The notes beneath the pieces were generated by a model. It saw nothing but the letters and a program-made list of their open reading frames with translations, was not told the DNA's origin and made no database searches. Source: Phialocephala subalpina (taxonomy: Eukaryota; Ascomycota; Leotiomycetes; Helotiales; Mollisiaceae). From it: a DNA stretch of 64,000 nucleotides. The DNA lies in NCBI GenBank assembly GCA_900073065.1, contig FJOG01000006.1, positions 2,061,343 to 2,125,342 of the forward strand. Reading direction: 5' to 3'. Each line of letters begins with the position of its first letter. Position 1 is the first letter of the stretch. Below, one piece after another: positions 23,642-35,139 of the stretch. Position numbers and translations under genes: made by a program.

Positions 23642-25622
23642 ATGCTGCGGATTTTATTATTTAAATCTATACATGCGTTTGGAAGGCGGGTACCGAGACT
23701 GCCCACTAGCGGGGGAACTACGGCTTTCTCCTTGAGTGACTCGCATTGAACTAACTTCTTTGAAATTAAGACCCAAGATACTATAGAATAATCCTTATAC
23801 ATCTGGTTTTGGTCTCTCTTTCAAAACTTTTGTAACTTCCATATCAGTTTGAAAAAGATTGACAAATTCCCCCTCCCTGTCATTCTTCGCCAAGAGAGTG
23901 AATATTCACAATAGTATGCCTTTTTATAAGAACTTTTCCGCTCTACACTCGGGAAATCTTGTCACATATGTTCCTTCTTTCTCTTCTAGATAGTTTCATC
24001 CTTTTGGGTATGGCCAAAGGAAAGGTGACAAGGCGTGGTCTAGCTTCTAGACTGAAGCCGACGCCGACTTCGTACTCAGAGATGCCTCTTGAGTCTTGAT
24101 CTTTTCTTGCCTAGTAGGTCCCATCTTCCATATATATCATTGGTAGTGGGACACTCTTCACGTTGCAGGATACTTCTGAATTTCAAGAATGGGATTGATC
24201 TGAGGCTCAGACTCCAGAGATCTTGAGATCTTAGTGGTATCACATGACCTAGGAGATTTTCATTTCACCAGAGGACGATGAAATGAAGCGGGATATGAAG
24301 TAACACAAAGTACAGCACCTCCATTATCTCCTACGAAAGTATCTGTTGCACATCGCAACCTAAGCGAGTACATAGCTCCCGTTGAGGAGGAAGGAAGCGA
24401 GAGCAAGCGAGGATATAATCCACAATCAATACCTCGCTACACAAACCCAACTTTGGAAACATCCAGATGAGCTACGACTTACTCTCTGTTGCACATCGTG
24501 CCTGGAATATATATAAGGGAGTTGATGTCCCTTGTCCCTCCAACCACGGAGCCGCCGAGGGACCAGAACCAGCTAGTCCCCTCTGGCAAAGAAAAACACT
24601 TGATCGCTGTTACTCCATGTGAAGCACTATGCTGCATGTCACACTCCTAACGGAGCGTGATACGGTTGAGTTTATATGTTCTGGTAACATATCAAACGGG
24701 CATACGTAGAGGAATCTTAGAAGAGGCTCATCATCTGGCATGTGCGGGAAAAGCATAGGCAATGCAGTAGACGAAAAGATCTCTTTAGGACGAGGGGTTG
24801 AAGGATCGTATTTTCAGGCATAAAGCTCAACAAACAGAACGGCGATGCAACGTTCCAAGCAAGAAGATGACAGGATCTATCTGTAGAAACGGTCAATGGT
24901 AGTAGCATAGAGAGACATTCAAGTGATGCCGCACGTGATTAGGTCCCTTACCCTAGGATACTGTGTGAATATGAGCAGCAAGACCATGAAGGAAAGTAAT
25001 GTGCAGCACAACGATGGTAGACTTTGGAAAATCCCAGCGTCATGTTGGATTCTGAACTTTCAGCGAAGAAGTTCAACAAGCAACGAATCCAATTCTAGAG
25101 TTGACTTGACGCTTCCGCCTTCTAAGTTCCTTCCTAACAAATCCTTGGGACCCTTTCATCTCCCACCAAATGATTCGCCGCTCTATTTCACTGGATGAGC
25201 GCTCGAGGATATATTGAAGTATGCAAACTTCAATGATGAAGGTAAGCTGGAAGCTATGTAGACTCCACGGCCAAGAAGGTCGTTAGGGAACTGAAGTAAT
25301 TACAAATATGTAAGTGCTTCAAGCTGAGGCTCAGAGTGGTACCAAGAAGCAGAAGTAAATGCAAAAGTGCCGCCCGCTAGTTAAAACAAGGTAATGTTAA
25401 ATATCCAGTACACCGCCCAAATTCCTTCCTCCCGCTATGCCATCCCATCAAATTTCCAAACCTCGTAATAATCATTGCAACGTATTCCAGTATATCTAAG
25501 CACAGATTGATCTCTCACTCAACATCTCCTCCGACCCATTTAAAGCTAGCCTGTATCACCATGTTTCTCGGAGACTGCTGCGAAGTCTGCCGAAGACTTT
25601 CGCAGAATGTCTGGTCCCTCAT
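23642..25622. other. Intergenic, with one long repeat copy
   Basis: No supported gene in about 2 kb. It contains the repeat at 24341-24500. Confidence 0.45.
24341..24500 (-). repeat. Dispersed repeat, long copy 1
   Basis: Bounded on both sides by CTGTTGCACATCG in direct orientation (24343 and 24485). Inside are CTAAGCGAG, AAGCGAGGATATA and TCGCTACACA. The same order of blocks is seen at 31475-31645, so this is a repeat unit of about 160 bp. No coding capacity. Confidence 0.6.
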
Positions 25623-27416
25623 CTAAGCGTCGACCTGCGCCTTTTGTAGATCCATACTTAAGATGTAGCTCCTCCTCACACGCCAATTGGTTTTGACTTT
25701 CACGTCCACATAGCCGTCAATCGACTCTCTATATTTGAACTTGGGCTCGTCCGTCAGTTTGAGGGAATTTAATGAGTTTCTCAGCGTTTCTTCTATCACA
25801 GATTCGAAGAGGCTTACGTAGCCCGAGTCGCGAACGCTTGAATGAACTGAAGTGTTCGAGTGTTTGACAGGTTGATTGCTTAGAGGTTTCCGTGTTGTAA
25901 CTAGTCGCGTGTCAAAGAAGGTGGAACTTGAGGCCGGTAGACTGTTTGCCGTTTCGCGTTGGTCGTGATAGATGTCAATTGAATCGCGAGTCTCACTCAA
26001 TCTTAATGAACGGCTGCGTTGAGTCTCGCTTCCAGGCTGACGCCTCACTCGTTTTCGTGGAAGATCTGTAGAGAATCCATCTGGGCTGATTGCGACTATA
26101 CTACTATCTTGCAGCAGTATTGGATGCCAGGAGGGTTGGTTTCCCCTTCTGCGGAGAACAGGAGAGTTCTGTGGTGGATTTGGCGGGACCACGTGTCGAG
26201 GTGCTATAGTAGAGCGGAAAACAGTACTATTGCGGGAGTGCCCTGCCATAGGATAGGTATGTTCAACTTGTTGCACACACGTGCCCTCAACATGCTGCTG
26301 GTTAGTAAAGGTAGATACTCCACGATGCGGTGGGCTCATGACCAAAGACTTTGAAGCCAAGTGGGATGGTCGCTGGTTGTTGAGAACTTGAGGGGCATGA
26401 GGTAGATGGGAATGAGATGCCAGAGCAGGCCCATGCACTCCTGCGTTCGTTCCCTCTGTGTTATCTTGGCCCCCCAACGCCAGGTGGACACTTTCGCCAA
26501 CTGCATCCATGCCTGCATCAAACTCCATGTTCAACAAACTTTCATAGTAACCTGGGGAAGACCATTCCTGTCTACCAGCAGGACTTCTAGTGCTGTCACA
26601 TATTATACCGCTCCCATCTACTTGATATCTTTCGTGATCGAAAAGCACACCAACTTGTTGGAGAGGAGTAAATCTAGCCGGACAACCTGCTTCGACAATT
26701 TGTTGTGGCTGAGGACCAGATCCTAGATGGCCTTGCTGGTGAAGTGAATCCCTGTCTCCAACTGCCGATGGCGGAATGTTGTGATATGAAATATCTTGCT
26801 GGTTGAGATGGTGATAAGGTGGGAGGGATTGTCGAGATAAAGGATGAACCCCAGGGCTGTTGCTTAGATATTGCAGAGCTTGTTGTCGAGGCGGGCTTTG
26901 GGAAGTTGTCTGATACCCGTGGAAGCCACGCTCGACAAAGCCGTGCCTGGCTGCATTCTGAAATCGTGATTGTGGAGGTCCGTTATCTTGTTGCGAAAAG
27001 CCGTTGGGCCACTGGTGCTGAATCTCACCTAATGCCTGCGGGGTCTTATAGTATTGTTCGTTCTGAGGATATGTCTGCGGATATTGTATTCGTGTTTGCG
27101 CGAGGTGGTTGGATGGTGGTGGGTATTGTGCGCCACTCTGCCTCCGTCCACTGCCTGTCGACTTGGTATCGTCTCCCTCATCGGGCCAATCATTGAAGTT
27201 CCTCTTGTACCATCCTTTCACGGTGTTGTATTTGTTCCTATGAAAACCGGGTTAAACCGTATCCTACTCTGTATGCGCACAATGTGCATGTACTAACTTG
27301 TTTCTAAAACCTTCCAATGCCAGTCTGTGGCAGGTTTCTTGGGGTGTCGATCCAGATGCCCGCAATTCTGTGGCTCGGGGTAGTAACTGGACCCATATGT
27401 CCTCAAACTTGCTCAT
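25623..27416 (-). CDS. Clr5-like N-terminal domain protein with long disordered region
   Basis: Exons 27416-27298 and 27237-25623 (60-bp intron, GTTAGT donor, CATAG acceptor) give 577 residues in a closed frame. The first 60 residues (MSKFEDIW, then LRASGSTPQETCHRLALEGF and KNKYNTVKGWYKRN) resemble the Clr5 domain, a short helical DNA-binding-like module found in many fungal proteins. That likeness is by eye and tentative. The rest is Gln/Pro/Ser-rich and disordered, with a basic patch (PRKRVRRQPGS) that could be a nuclear localisation signal. A more ordered C-terminus (SVIEETLRNSLNSLKLTDEP to VKVKTNWRVRRSY) follows. A nuclear regulatory role is inference. Confidence 0.7.
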
Positions 27417-30400
27417 GGGTAGATTGTTGAAGATGAAGGACGAGCAGTAAAAATGATAAGGCGGTCAACAACGGCAGCGTGCTTCGTGATCAATTCGTAA
27501 AAGAATGTGTGCCACAGGAGGCTACAAAAACTATTGCCAGCCCAACTGAGAGTGCGTATTGCATGCTGTATGGTCGTCCAGAAGTCCCGTCTCCAGGAGA
27601 GTGGGTAGCCGATCTGAGCGCAGATACTCGATAATGCGGAGGATTTGCGATTGGCAACAAGCAATGAGGCTGTGGCACAAAAGAATGTTGTGTCGATTGT
27701 GCTGGCAGGCTGGCAGCTTGCTAGGAGTGAGTACCGCAGAACGAATGGACGGTAGTGCAGTGATGTTAGGCAAGAGGCAGAGCGAGAAGAATGGGAAGAC
27801 GAACAGAGGACAGCGGGAAACCTGCCAAATTTGGTGGCCATGATGCATAGGGCAAGGCTAACTTCACTCAGTGTGAAGTCTGAAATCTGAAGGAGTTTCA
27901 AGCAACTTCAGTCGTATTACTAAGTCCAGGGAGCTGGCACCCCTGAAAATTATAATATATAATTATCTCCACTAGTCAGTAATAGTCCTCAGTGGAGGTG
28001 CACTAGTCAAACTTCTCTCTAGCGTAATAACCTTAAGAAGCTGGGGCAGCAAAACTATGAATGTATTCATTATTACTCATCTTCCTACTGATACGAGTAC
28101 TAACAAGCGCCAACGAAATATTCTTATAAAATCGGGCACTATTCCTTTCAGAATGCTTGGCATTGGAATCCGGAGAGGCGGTGAGCTGCTGGCTGCGATC
28201 ATTGCGCCGGGATGATGAAGCGAGCTTCTGCGTGCGCCCTCGAAGATAGATATTGGTAACACATCTGATGGAGCAAGTATTAAAGAGTCGTAGACACTAG
28301 CAAGCGTGGGATATATTATATCTTTTGTTCGTTTCGAGACGAAGGAGTTTGAGCCGTTGCCCCCGAGAACTTTGTCAACGCGGCTCAAATTCGAGGTTTT
28401 GTTTACTGTAATATATTCGCCCCCAGGGTTTTTTTTGAAGGAATTAATGTAAACCTTCCAGAACAAGTGTTCTCTGGAGGTGAGTGAAGTTAATGTGAAA
28501 TGACTGAAGTTCATGCAAATAACATGCTAGCCCCCTTCCGAACGACCGCTCACGGCCACAACGTTTGCGCGAGGTCAGAGCCGTCAGGAAACAGGATTCC
28601 CGCGCCAGGAAACAGGATTCCCGCCAGGAAACAGAATTCCCGCTAAGAAGCAGGAGTCATGACTGATTCCGTGAACCGGTTGATGGAAGTGTCATATCAT
28701 CCGTTGCAAGGCTGCCCCTGACTTCGATGCACACTGCACAGAATAAAAGTTAGAAGGCTACCAGATCGTGTGACACACATGCCTTCCGCTAGTGACGCTT
28801 CTGGATTCCCTGAGCCGGCGTTCGCTGGCGGAGGCACCCGAGAATGAGGCTCAGAACAAGTTTGAATACTTACTCCATAAGCTGTTAGCACGTTCTACCA
28901 CGAAGTCCGAGGAAGGCAGCTTGAAACTGCAATCTGGTCGACCTAGGGAGACAATGGGAACCTTGTCTGCCTGTGCTATTCGCTATGTCGAATTCCTCGA
29001 CGCTTCCAGGTCCACGTCACCACCGTCACCACCAGTGTCGCATGAAAAGCACTGAGCTTTTACAGCACAATACGGAACGCTGTACGGCACAGGGCACATC
29101 CTGGCCTGTTCCGGGTATTTTGTGTTCTGTGCAATTTCAATCTAAGATGTCGAGATAAGCATGATCATCTAACGATTCAGGATCTCGTGGCGGTCCACTG
29201 AACGCGGTCGGGCAGCGCTAGCATGCACTGCCGGGTCCGCCACTGTAGCCACAATCCATCCGAATTTTAAACCAGCCTATGAGAATGTGGAAGTGGATGA
29301 AACCAGTATCGAAACTCTCCTGCTCAATCGTCCAGCTACGACAAATTAAAACATCAGCATCGTACAGCTCCTCTCCTCCTTCGATGAAGCTTTCCTCCCG
29401 GGTCTCCAGGCCCAGGGTACAGGGACTCCCTGTGTCTGTGCCATTTTGCATGAAGTCAAGGCCAGAAAGGGCGAGGATGATCAGGGCGTGATCACTGATC
29501 ATTTTTCGGAAGTGACATGCATGGGGTACCGAGAAGCTACCCTGCAATATTTTAGGATGAGCACTCGCACTCGCATTTGCACCTGACAGTTGATAGCTCT
29601 CACCTTTGCAGCCATTCGCCATTTTCCTCCGGAGATAGTCAACGGTCAAATGAGCAATGTTTTGGCCAGCATTTCTCGAAGTAATGAGGCGTACCCTAAG
29701 TCAAGCCCTGTTCGTATCTTTCTGGCACGACACGCGGGTGCCGAGCCCGAACCTCTGCAAATCTCAGGGCAGGTATCCACCACTCCCAAGCTCTATCTTC
29801 CAACCCCGCCGCGAGCGGCCTCACGGCACCTGATGCACTGAATGGCTTCTCTCTACCTAGGCTCGTTCTTGACAAATCCTATAGAGCGAAAGTCACCAAC
29901 ACAAAAAGAAGTCTATGCTTCCACGAAAACGCCCAAAAGGGCCAGAGCTTGACATGGATCTCGAATATCTCGCCTATTAATACTCTCTACGACTTAGATC
30001 CTGACGATCATACCCACATCAAAAGTTCCCGAACAATTATGGAAATTTGGCCCTTGCAAAAATAGTACTTCGTAGCATATTTTGGAGAGTAAGCTTGAGC
30101 AGTGGTCAGTCCCGTGTCCAAGCTTGTCCAAGAGAAGGTGCTAAGCCTGAATGGTTGAGGTGCTCAGACCTAAACTTCACCGTCTTACAAGCTTCATCCC
30201 ATTAAACCTTAACGCCATATGGTTCCTAGCTCACGCTAGACCGACATGTCACAGATGTCATAATAAACTTTCAAGCAAAAAAACTCAATGGGACCAGAAG
30301 CGAATGTGCCATTCCCTTCGGGACTTTTGCTCGACTCTGCACTGACCATAGTGTGCAATGACTATCATCTAGCTTCCTTGGCATTTCCAGACCACCAGAC

Positions 30401-30773
30401 TTCACTTTGAAGTTCAAAGTGGAGACAACTGAAGTCCACCCTTCCACAATATCATGCTTCAATTTGTTGAAGTGAATACGAGTGGAATTTACTCTACGTT
30501 CCGTGGTATTTGTCGAGTTATAAAAGGATGTCGATTTCCTCGAGTCAAAGCTGCATCCTTCTTCTCCCAACTAGAAGTTTCCTCTTCGCGCTCATATACT
30601 GCCTCCAAGCCTCAAATCCACTACCCTCGATTGATTGTCGACATACACTCTGGCATTCTCTACACTCATACGAGGAGCAGCCCACTTCTAATCATACGCA
30701 AAAGTTTCTCTCCATCCCAATGTCAAACATCAATCTGACCAAAGCATAGTCATTCTTCATATCAACAATCAAT
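27417..30773. other. Gene-poor stretch
   Basis: About 3.4 kb. Open frames at 27413-27901, 28077-28514 and 29218-29649 (all minus) do not open with a convincing ATG and lack splice support. A short tandem repeat is present at 28583-28660. No RNA gene is seen. Confidence 0.45.
28583..28660 (+). repeat. Tandem repeat of about 20 bp, three to four copies
   Basis: The unit is GCCAGGAAACAGGATTCCC: nearly exact copies start at 28583, 28604 and 28623, and a degenerate fourth follows. It is noncoding. Confidence 0.8.
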
Positions 30774-31070
30774 ATGTCAGGCGAGAAGAGTTCAAAAGAC
30801 AGCAAGAAGAGCAAGCAAGGAGGAAACACGTAAGTCGATCCCCAATCAGTACACAAAAGCTGCACCTAACAAGCAAACAGAACCGTCCAACAATCCTCAA
30901 CCTCGAACGGAAATCAGTATCCTTCCTCCACTGCCGCAACAGTCGGCACACCAGACACTCGATCAGAGACAGGCTCTTCGCTTTGGGCGCGGGATACTGG
31001 AGAGCGTGTGCCATGGGATAGCATGCTTGCGGGAACTGGAGCGTGGGCAAATACTGAGGATAGGAGTTGA
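30774..31070 (+). CDS. Small hypothetical protein, 81 residues, two exons
   Basis: Exons 30774-30829 and 30881-31070 flank a 51-bp intron with a GTAAGT donor, CTAAC branch and CAG acceptor. The frame closes at 81 residues. The N-terminus is Lys/Ser-rich (MSGEKSSKDSKKSKQGGN). The C-terminal half has a regular Trp-containing stretch (SSLWARDTGERVPWDSM). It is polar throughout, with no signal peptide or membrane segment. I do not recognise the family. The clean intron and sensible composition are the main reasons to call it a gene. Confidence 0.65.
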
Positions 31071-31843
31071 AGACGGACGCAAGATTTGGATTGGAGTTTT
31101 CAGATTTTCTCGACTCCATATTGCGAGATTAGGACTGAGGCGCCTGTGTATAATATCATATAATAACAGTCTTCGAAGTGAGAGAAGAAGACGTATCTCG
31201 ACACGCCACTCCGGATGACTGAGCTTCCATGGCGAAACAGAAACGGCAGCAGGGCAATAAATAGATTGGCTTTGGAGATACAGACCTATAAGGATCAAGC
31301 TGATCCTCTAGATACTTGTCCGTATTCAAATCAAGGAGTTTGAAGGAAATGTAACGAGCTCAAGCCACATTCCACCCCACCCATGATCACACACCCAAGA
31401 TTCCAACTTCGCAATCCACAAACAACTTTGACTCTAAACAACTCTCTTCTGCCAAACTTTCAGCACTCCAGTCTGTCTGTTGCACATCGCAGGCTAAGCG
31501 AGGATATAGTGTCCTCTTTCTGGACAAGACTGAAAAGGGGAGTCGAGGTAGCGAAAACAAGCGAGTCCACAACAAACTTCGCTACACAGTCAACCATCCG
31601 CTTTCATTTACATCTAGAATATCGTTCTGTTGCATTTTGCATGTTAAGCTAGAGAACTACTCTGTAGCTAACACACATTGAGAGAATGAATATGATTGAG
31701 CTGCTGAAGTGGAACATGAAGTGGTAGAAATCTAGAAATGAGCCTCATTTTCCAAACATGATGTAATTGTGTACCAAATTCAGGTTTTGAAATCATAGAC
31801 TAGAGTGCGTTCAACGAAACAAACTCTCACCTCAACCTCAACC
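31071..31843. other. Intergenic, with second long repeat copy
   Basis: Nothing coding is recognised. It contains the repeat at 31475-31645, which lies downstream of the malic-enzyme gene. Confidence 0.5.
31475..31645 (-). repeat. Dispersed repeat, long copy 2
   Basis: Shares CTGTTGCACATCGCA, CTAAGCGAGGATATA, ACAAGCGAG and TCGCTACACA, in the same order, with 24341-24500. It ends with a degenerate terminal block CTGTTGCATTTTGCA (31627). The matching layout suggests one element family of about 160-170 bp with direct terminal motifs. Confidence 0.6.
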
Positions 31844-34154
31844 TCAAAAATCCTTGCCCGACCCCTTCGACCCCATCTCACCCCTCGCTTGCTTCGACGC
31901 CGTATGCTTCTCTACCAATTTCAGCGGTCGATACGCGGGATCCCACATCTGCTCCCTAATCCACTCCTCCAAATCCTCATCATTCGTCGGGATACCTTCC
32001 TCAGTCGCGAGTCCCTCTTCGACAGCTTGCTTGATAACCGCCCTCGCAATATGGACACTGATCTCCCTAACATTAACAACATCTGGCAGCAATCCCTTAT
32101 CAGGATCCTTCAACGCAGGTGACTGTGCAGCGAGGGCTTTGACTGCTGCTACGAGCATTTTATCAGTCAAGAGTTTGGTGCGAGATAGCACGCAACCGAG
32201 TCCGATGCCGGGGAAGCAGGTGCTGTTGTTGCATTCTGCTACTTCGTATTCTTTTCCGTCGTACTTTACGGGAGGGAATGGTGAGCCGGTAGCGATTAAG
32301 GCCTTGCCCTTTGTCCATTCGTTGATGTCTTTTGGATCTGCTTCGTGGAGGCGAGTCGGGTTCGAGAGGGGAAAGATAATGGGTCGTTCGACGTGGGAGG
32401 CCATTTCTTTGACAATCTCTTCTGTGAATGCTTTGGGACGGGTGGAGGTACCGATTAGTACGTGGGGTTTGACTTCCTTGATTACCGACAGAAGGTCTGA
32501 GTGCTCCTTTCCTTCCCAATCATTATCCTCGCGAGCGTAAGGGATTTGGGCATGTGTGAGTTTGTCGCCATGGCTCTTGAGAAGAAGGCCAGGCTTGTCG
32601 ACACACCAGATCTGCTTGGCAGCGTCTTCCTTCGATTTCCCGGAATCGGCTGCGATGGCATCTCGTACTTGGTCTGCGATTCCTGTTCCTGCTGTTCCGG
32701 AGCCAAAGACCACCATTCGCATATCGGATAATTTTAGATTACAGACGTGGAGACCGGCTATCATTGCTGCCAGGGTCACACAGCCAGTTCCTTGGACGTC
32801 GTCGTTGAAGCAGGGAATCTCGGGGCGATATCGGTCGAGGATTCTCCGTGCTGTGAGACTGTTAGTATTGGTTCCATGACTAGGGTAGATAACTTGCCGT
32901 TTGGAAGTCCGAAGTCTTCAAAATGAATATACGCTTTGGGGTAAAGCTCTCTCGCAGACTTCACGAATGTGTCCACAAATTCGTCGTACTGCTTGCCACG
33001 AATTCGAGGTTTTCGAAGTCCAAGGTATAGTTCATCGTTTAGATGATCTGGATTGTCTGTACCACAGTCGAGAACTACAGGCAGAGTTCGGTTGGGGTGG
33101 ATACCAGCACACAAGGTGGTCAGAACCAATTTGGCGACTGAGATCAGGATGCCTCCAACACCTTGGTCTCCGATACCCAGGATCTCTTCCCCATCTGTCC
33201 AGATATCAGTAAATACAAAGAATAATGAGAGATAGTGAAGACTCGGAAAGCATACCTGTGACGACAATGTAGTCGATATCATCTGGTGTTCCCCATTGTG
33301 CGAGATCATCATGAACTCGACCGATGTCATTGATGTTCAAGAAGCATCCCTCTGGTCGCCGGAAGAGCCTGGAATAGTTCTGAATGGCATCACCTTCTGT
33401 TGGAGTATAGATGATTGGAAACATTTCTTTCAAGTGGTCTTGAATGAGCTGGTTCAATTAGCAAAACGTAATGGACGTCACGAGAAGTCAAATTACTAGT
33501 GTGAAAAACAGATATGAAAGATAGCTTGCTGTAGCTGAGAAGGTTTGTCTCACTGAGGTGAAACATATACTTCCACCGAGCCCCCTTGGAAGGCTTCTCA
33601 AGCTTTTCAGGACCAATTTCTAAAGTGCATCACATGTGATATCACGTGTAGAGCAAGAATTGGGAATTCTCTGGGGGTGATAGAGACAGTTCAACAGCTT
33701 TTTTCCGTGATTAAATGAGCCTTGTGCTTACCCTGAAGTATAACACCTGGTTCTGTTCCGCCAAACTCGTCATGAAGGTGTTCTTCGCCAAAGGGTCTGG
33801 CCGAGTCGAGTACTGCTGATAAGCTCTTTTGACCTGCTGGTCGAGACTATGAACATCCTGCGGAAGCAGTCCAGTCAACTTGAATTGTCTCCTTTCGTTG
33901 GCAGGAAATGCAGCTCCTTTGTTGAAGTATGCAGTGTTGAGAAGTGCTGATCCGGTCAAGGCACAATCTTGGGGACCACTGGTACTGAGTGGGAGATGAC
34001 CAAACTGAGGATGCTTCTCGTTGGGTTTGGTTTCTTTGTGGATTGACGACATCCGTCGTTGTGGTTTAGTGTGGTGAGCCATGGTGGATGTGGAGAAGAG
34101 ACGCGTGGGAAAGAGACGATTGGGTGATATTTGAAGTCGTGCTCTTGAGAACAT
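31844..34154 (-). CDS. NAD-dependent malic enzyme, mitochondrial
   Basis: Oxidative decarboxylation of L-malate to pyruvate, the homologue of yeast Mae1. Exons 34154-33732, 33448-33256, 33194-32898 and 32850-31844 give 639 residues in a closed frame. The start at 34154 yields an Arg/Ser-rich mitochondrial presequence (MFSRARLQISPNRLFPTRLF). Motifs in order are IIYTPTEGDA with the catalytic Tyr, DGEEILGIGDQGVGG, FNDDVQGTG (metal-binding Asp pair), the Rossmann motif VVFGSGTAGTG, IGTSTRPKAF and PLSNPT. The third intron uses a GC-AG pair (GCAAGT donor at 32897). The first intron is 283 bp, long for this genome. A C-terminal extension is Lys/Gly-rich. The gene sits alone, with the repeat at 31475-31645 behind it. 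Confidence 0.93.
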
Positions 34155-35139
34155 GAGATAGTAATCAAGAAGGTTGAGTGAAGGTTGGAGGAAGATATAT
34201 ATCAAAAGCCAAGAAAGTTGTTCGATGCTGCAGTTGCAAGGTTTGATCTACCCATGCCTTCTGATTAGTGTACTCGAACCATTGCTGGTCTCCAGATGAC
34301 GTTGCTTTTTCAAGGGAAGCGAGGAACAACGAAGCTTGATTTAACTCCCAATGAGGGAATCACCTGTTTAAGAAATCTCACAACCTTCATAATAATAATC
34401 CTTTTTGGAACACGGGCTCCTCAAATGGAAGTTGATTCGGGCATGAGGCACAGCATGAGCACCAAGGCTTAGGTTTAGAGGAACTCACGTGATTCTCAGC
34501 AGATCCCGCGTGGGGGTCGACGATGTGAGAGGAAGGTCTCGAAGAAGAGAAGCTTGCATGGAGATACATTCGATGTTATTTAGGAAGGTGGTATGGTAAG
34601 ATCTTATGTAGGTACTCTAGGAGCCACACTCCAGTAGAAGTCTCGTGAAGAGAAGGAGCATGGACTATGATGGTCCTGTTGGTCTTGCAACATCCCTCTG
34701 GGGAGACAAAGCCTCGAAAGACAATATCTCTTTTCAATCTCCATCCGACCTCGACACAAGACGCGAAGATGTCGAAAGGCCTTCCGAGGAAGGTCTCATA
34801 TGGTGCCACGAAGGCTGAGTGACTGATCAAAGTGCTGCGATTGGCATCGTGAATAGAAAATAATACTTATCCTCGTCTCTGTCTCTCTCAATGCACGTAG
34901 AAGAGACTCATCATCACAGTCTCCTGGTTGTGGTCGAAGATAGTTTTGTTTGAAAGACTTGCGTCGAGTTCGAGAAATTTTCGAGACAAAATTGGTCCCA
35001 AATAAGGTTTCACCGCTAGTCCCACCTTGTCTAGCGCCTATCGGGAGTCGATCCTCCTCAAGCCTGCTCAATTTCTTCTTCTCGAAGATCATCAACAATT
35101 ATCTACACTCGCTATCACAGCGCATTGCACATCGTCAGA
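34155..35139. other. Divergent promoter region, malic enzyme and BuGZ homologue
   Basis: About 1 kb between two divergently transcribed genes. No coding sequence is supported and no named site is recognised. Confidence 0.5.

Noticed and set aside
27413..27901. 162-codon minus-strand open frame overlapping the start of the Clr5-like gene
   Set aside because: Opens with TTG, lies in that gene's upstream region and shows no domain; probably chance.
28792..29055. 87-codon plus-strand open frame
   Set aside because: No family, no splice support, and the frame could be chance.
29218..29649. 143-codon minus-strand open frame
   Set aside because: No ATG at the proper place, no motif, isolated in gene-poor DNA.
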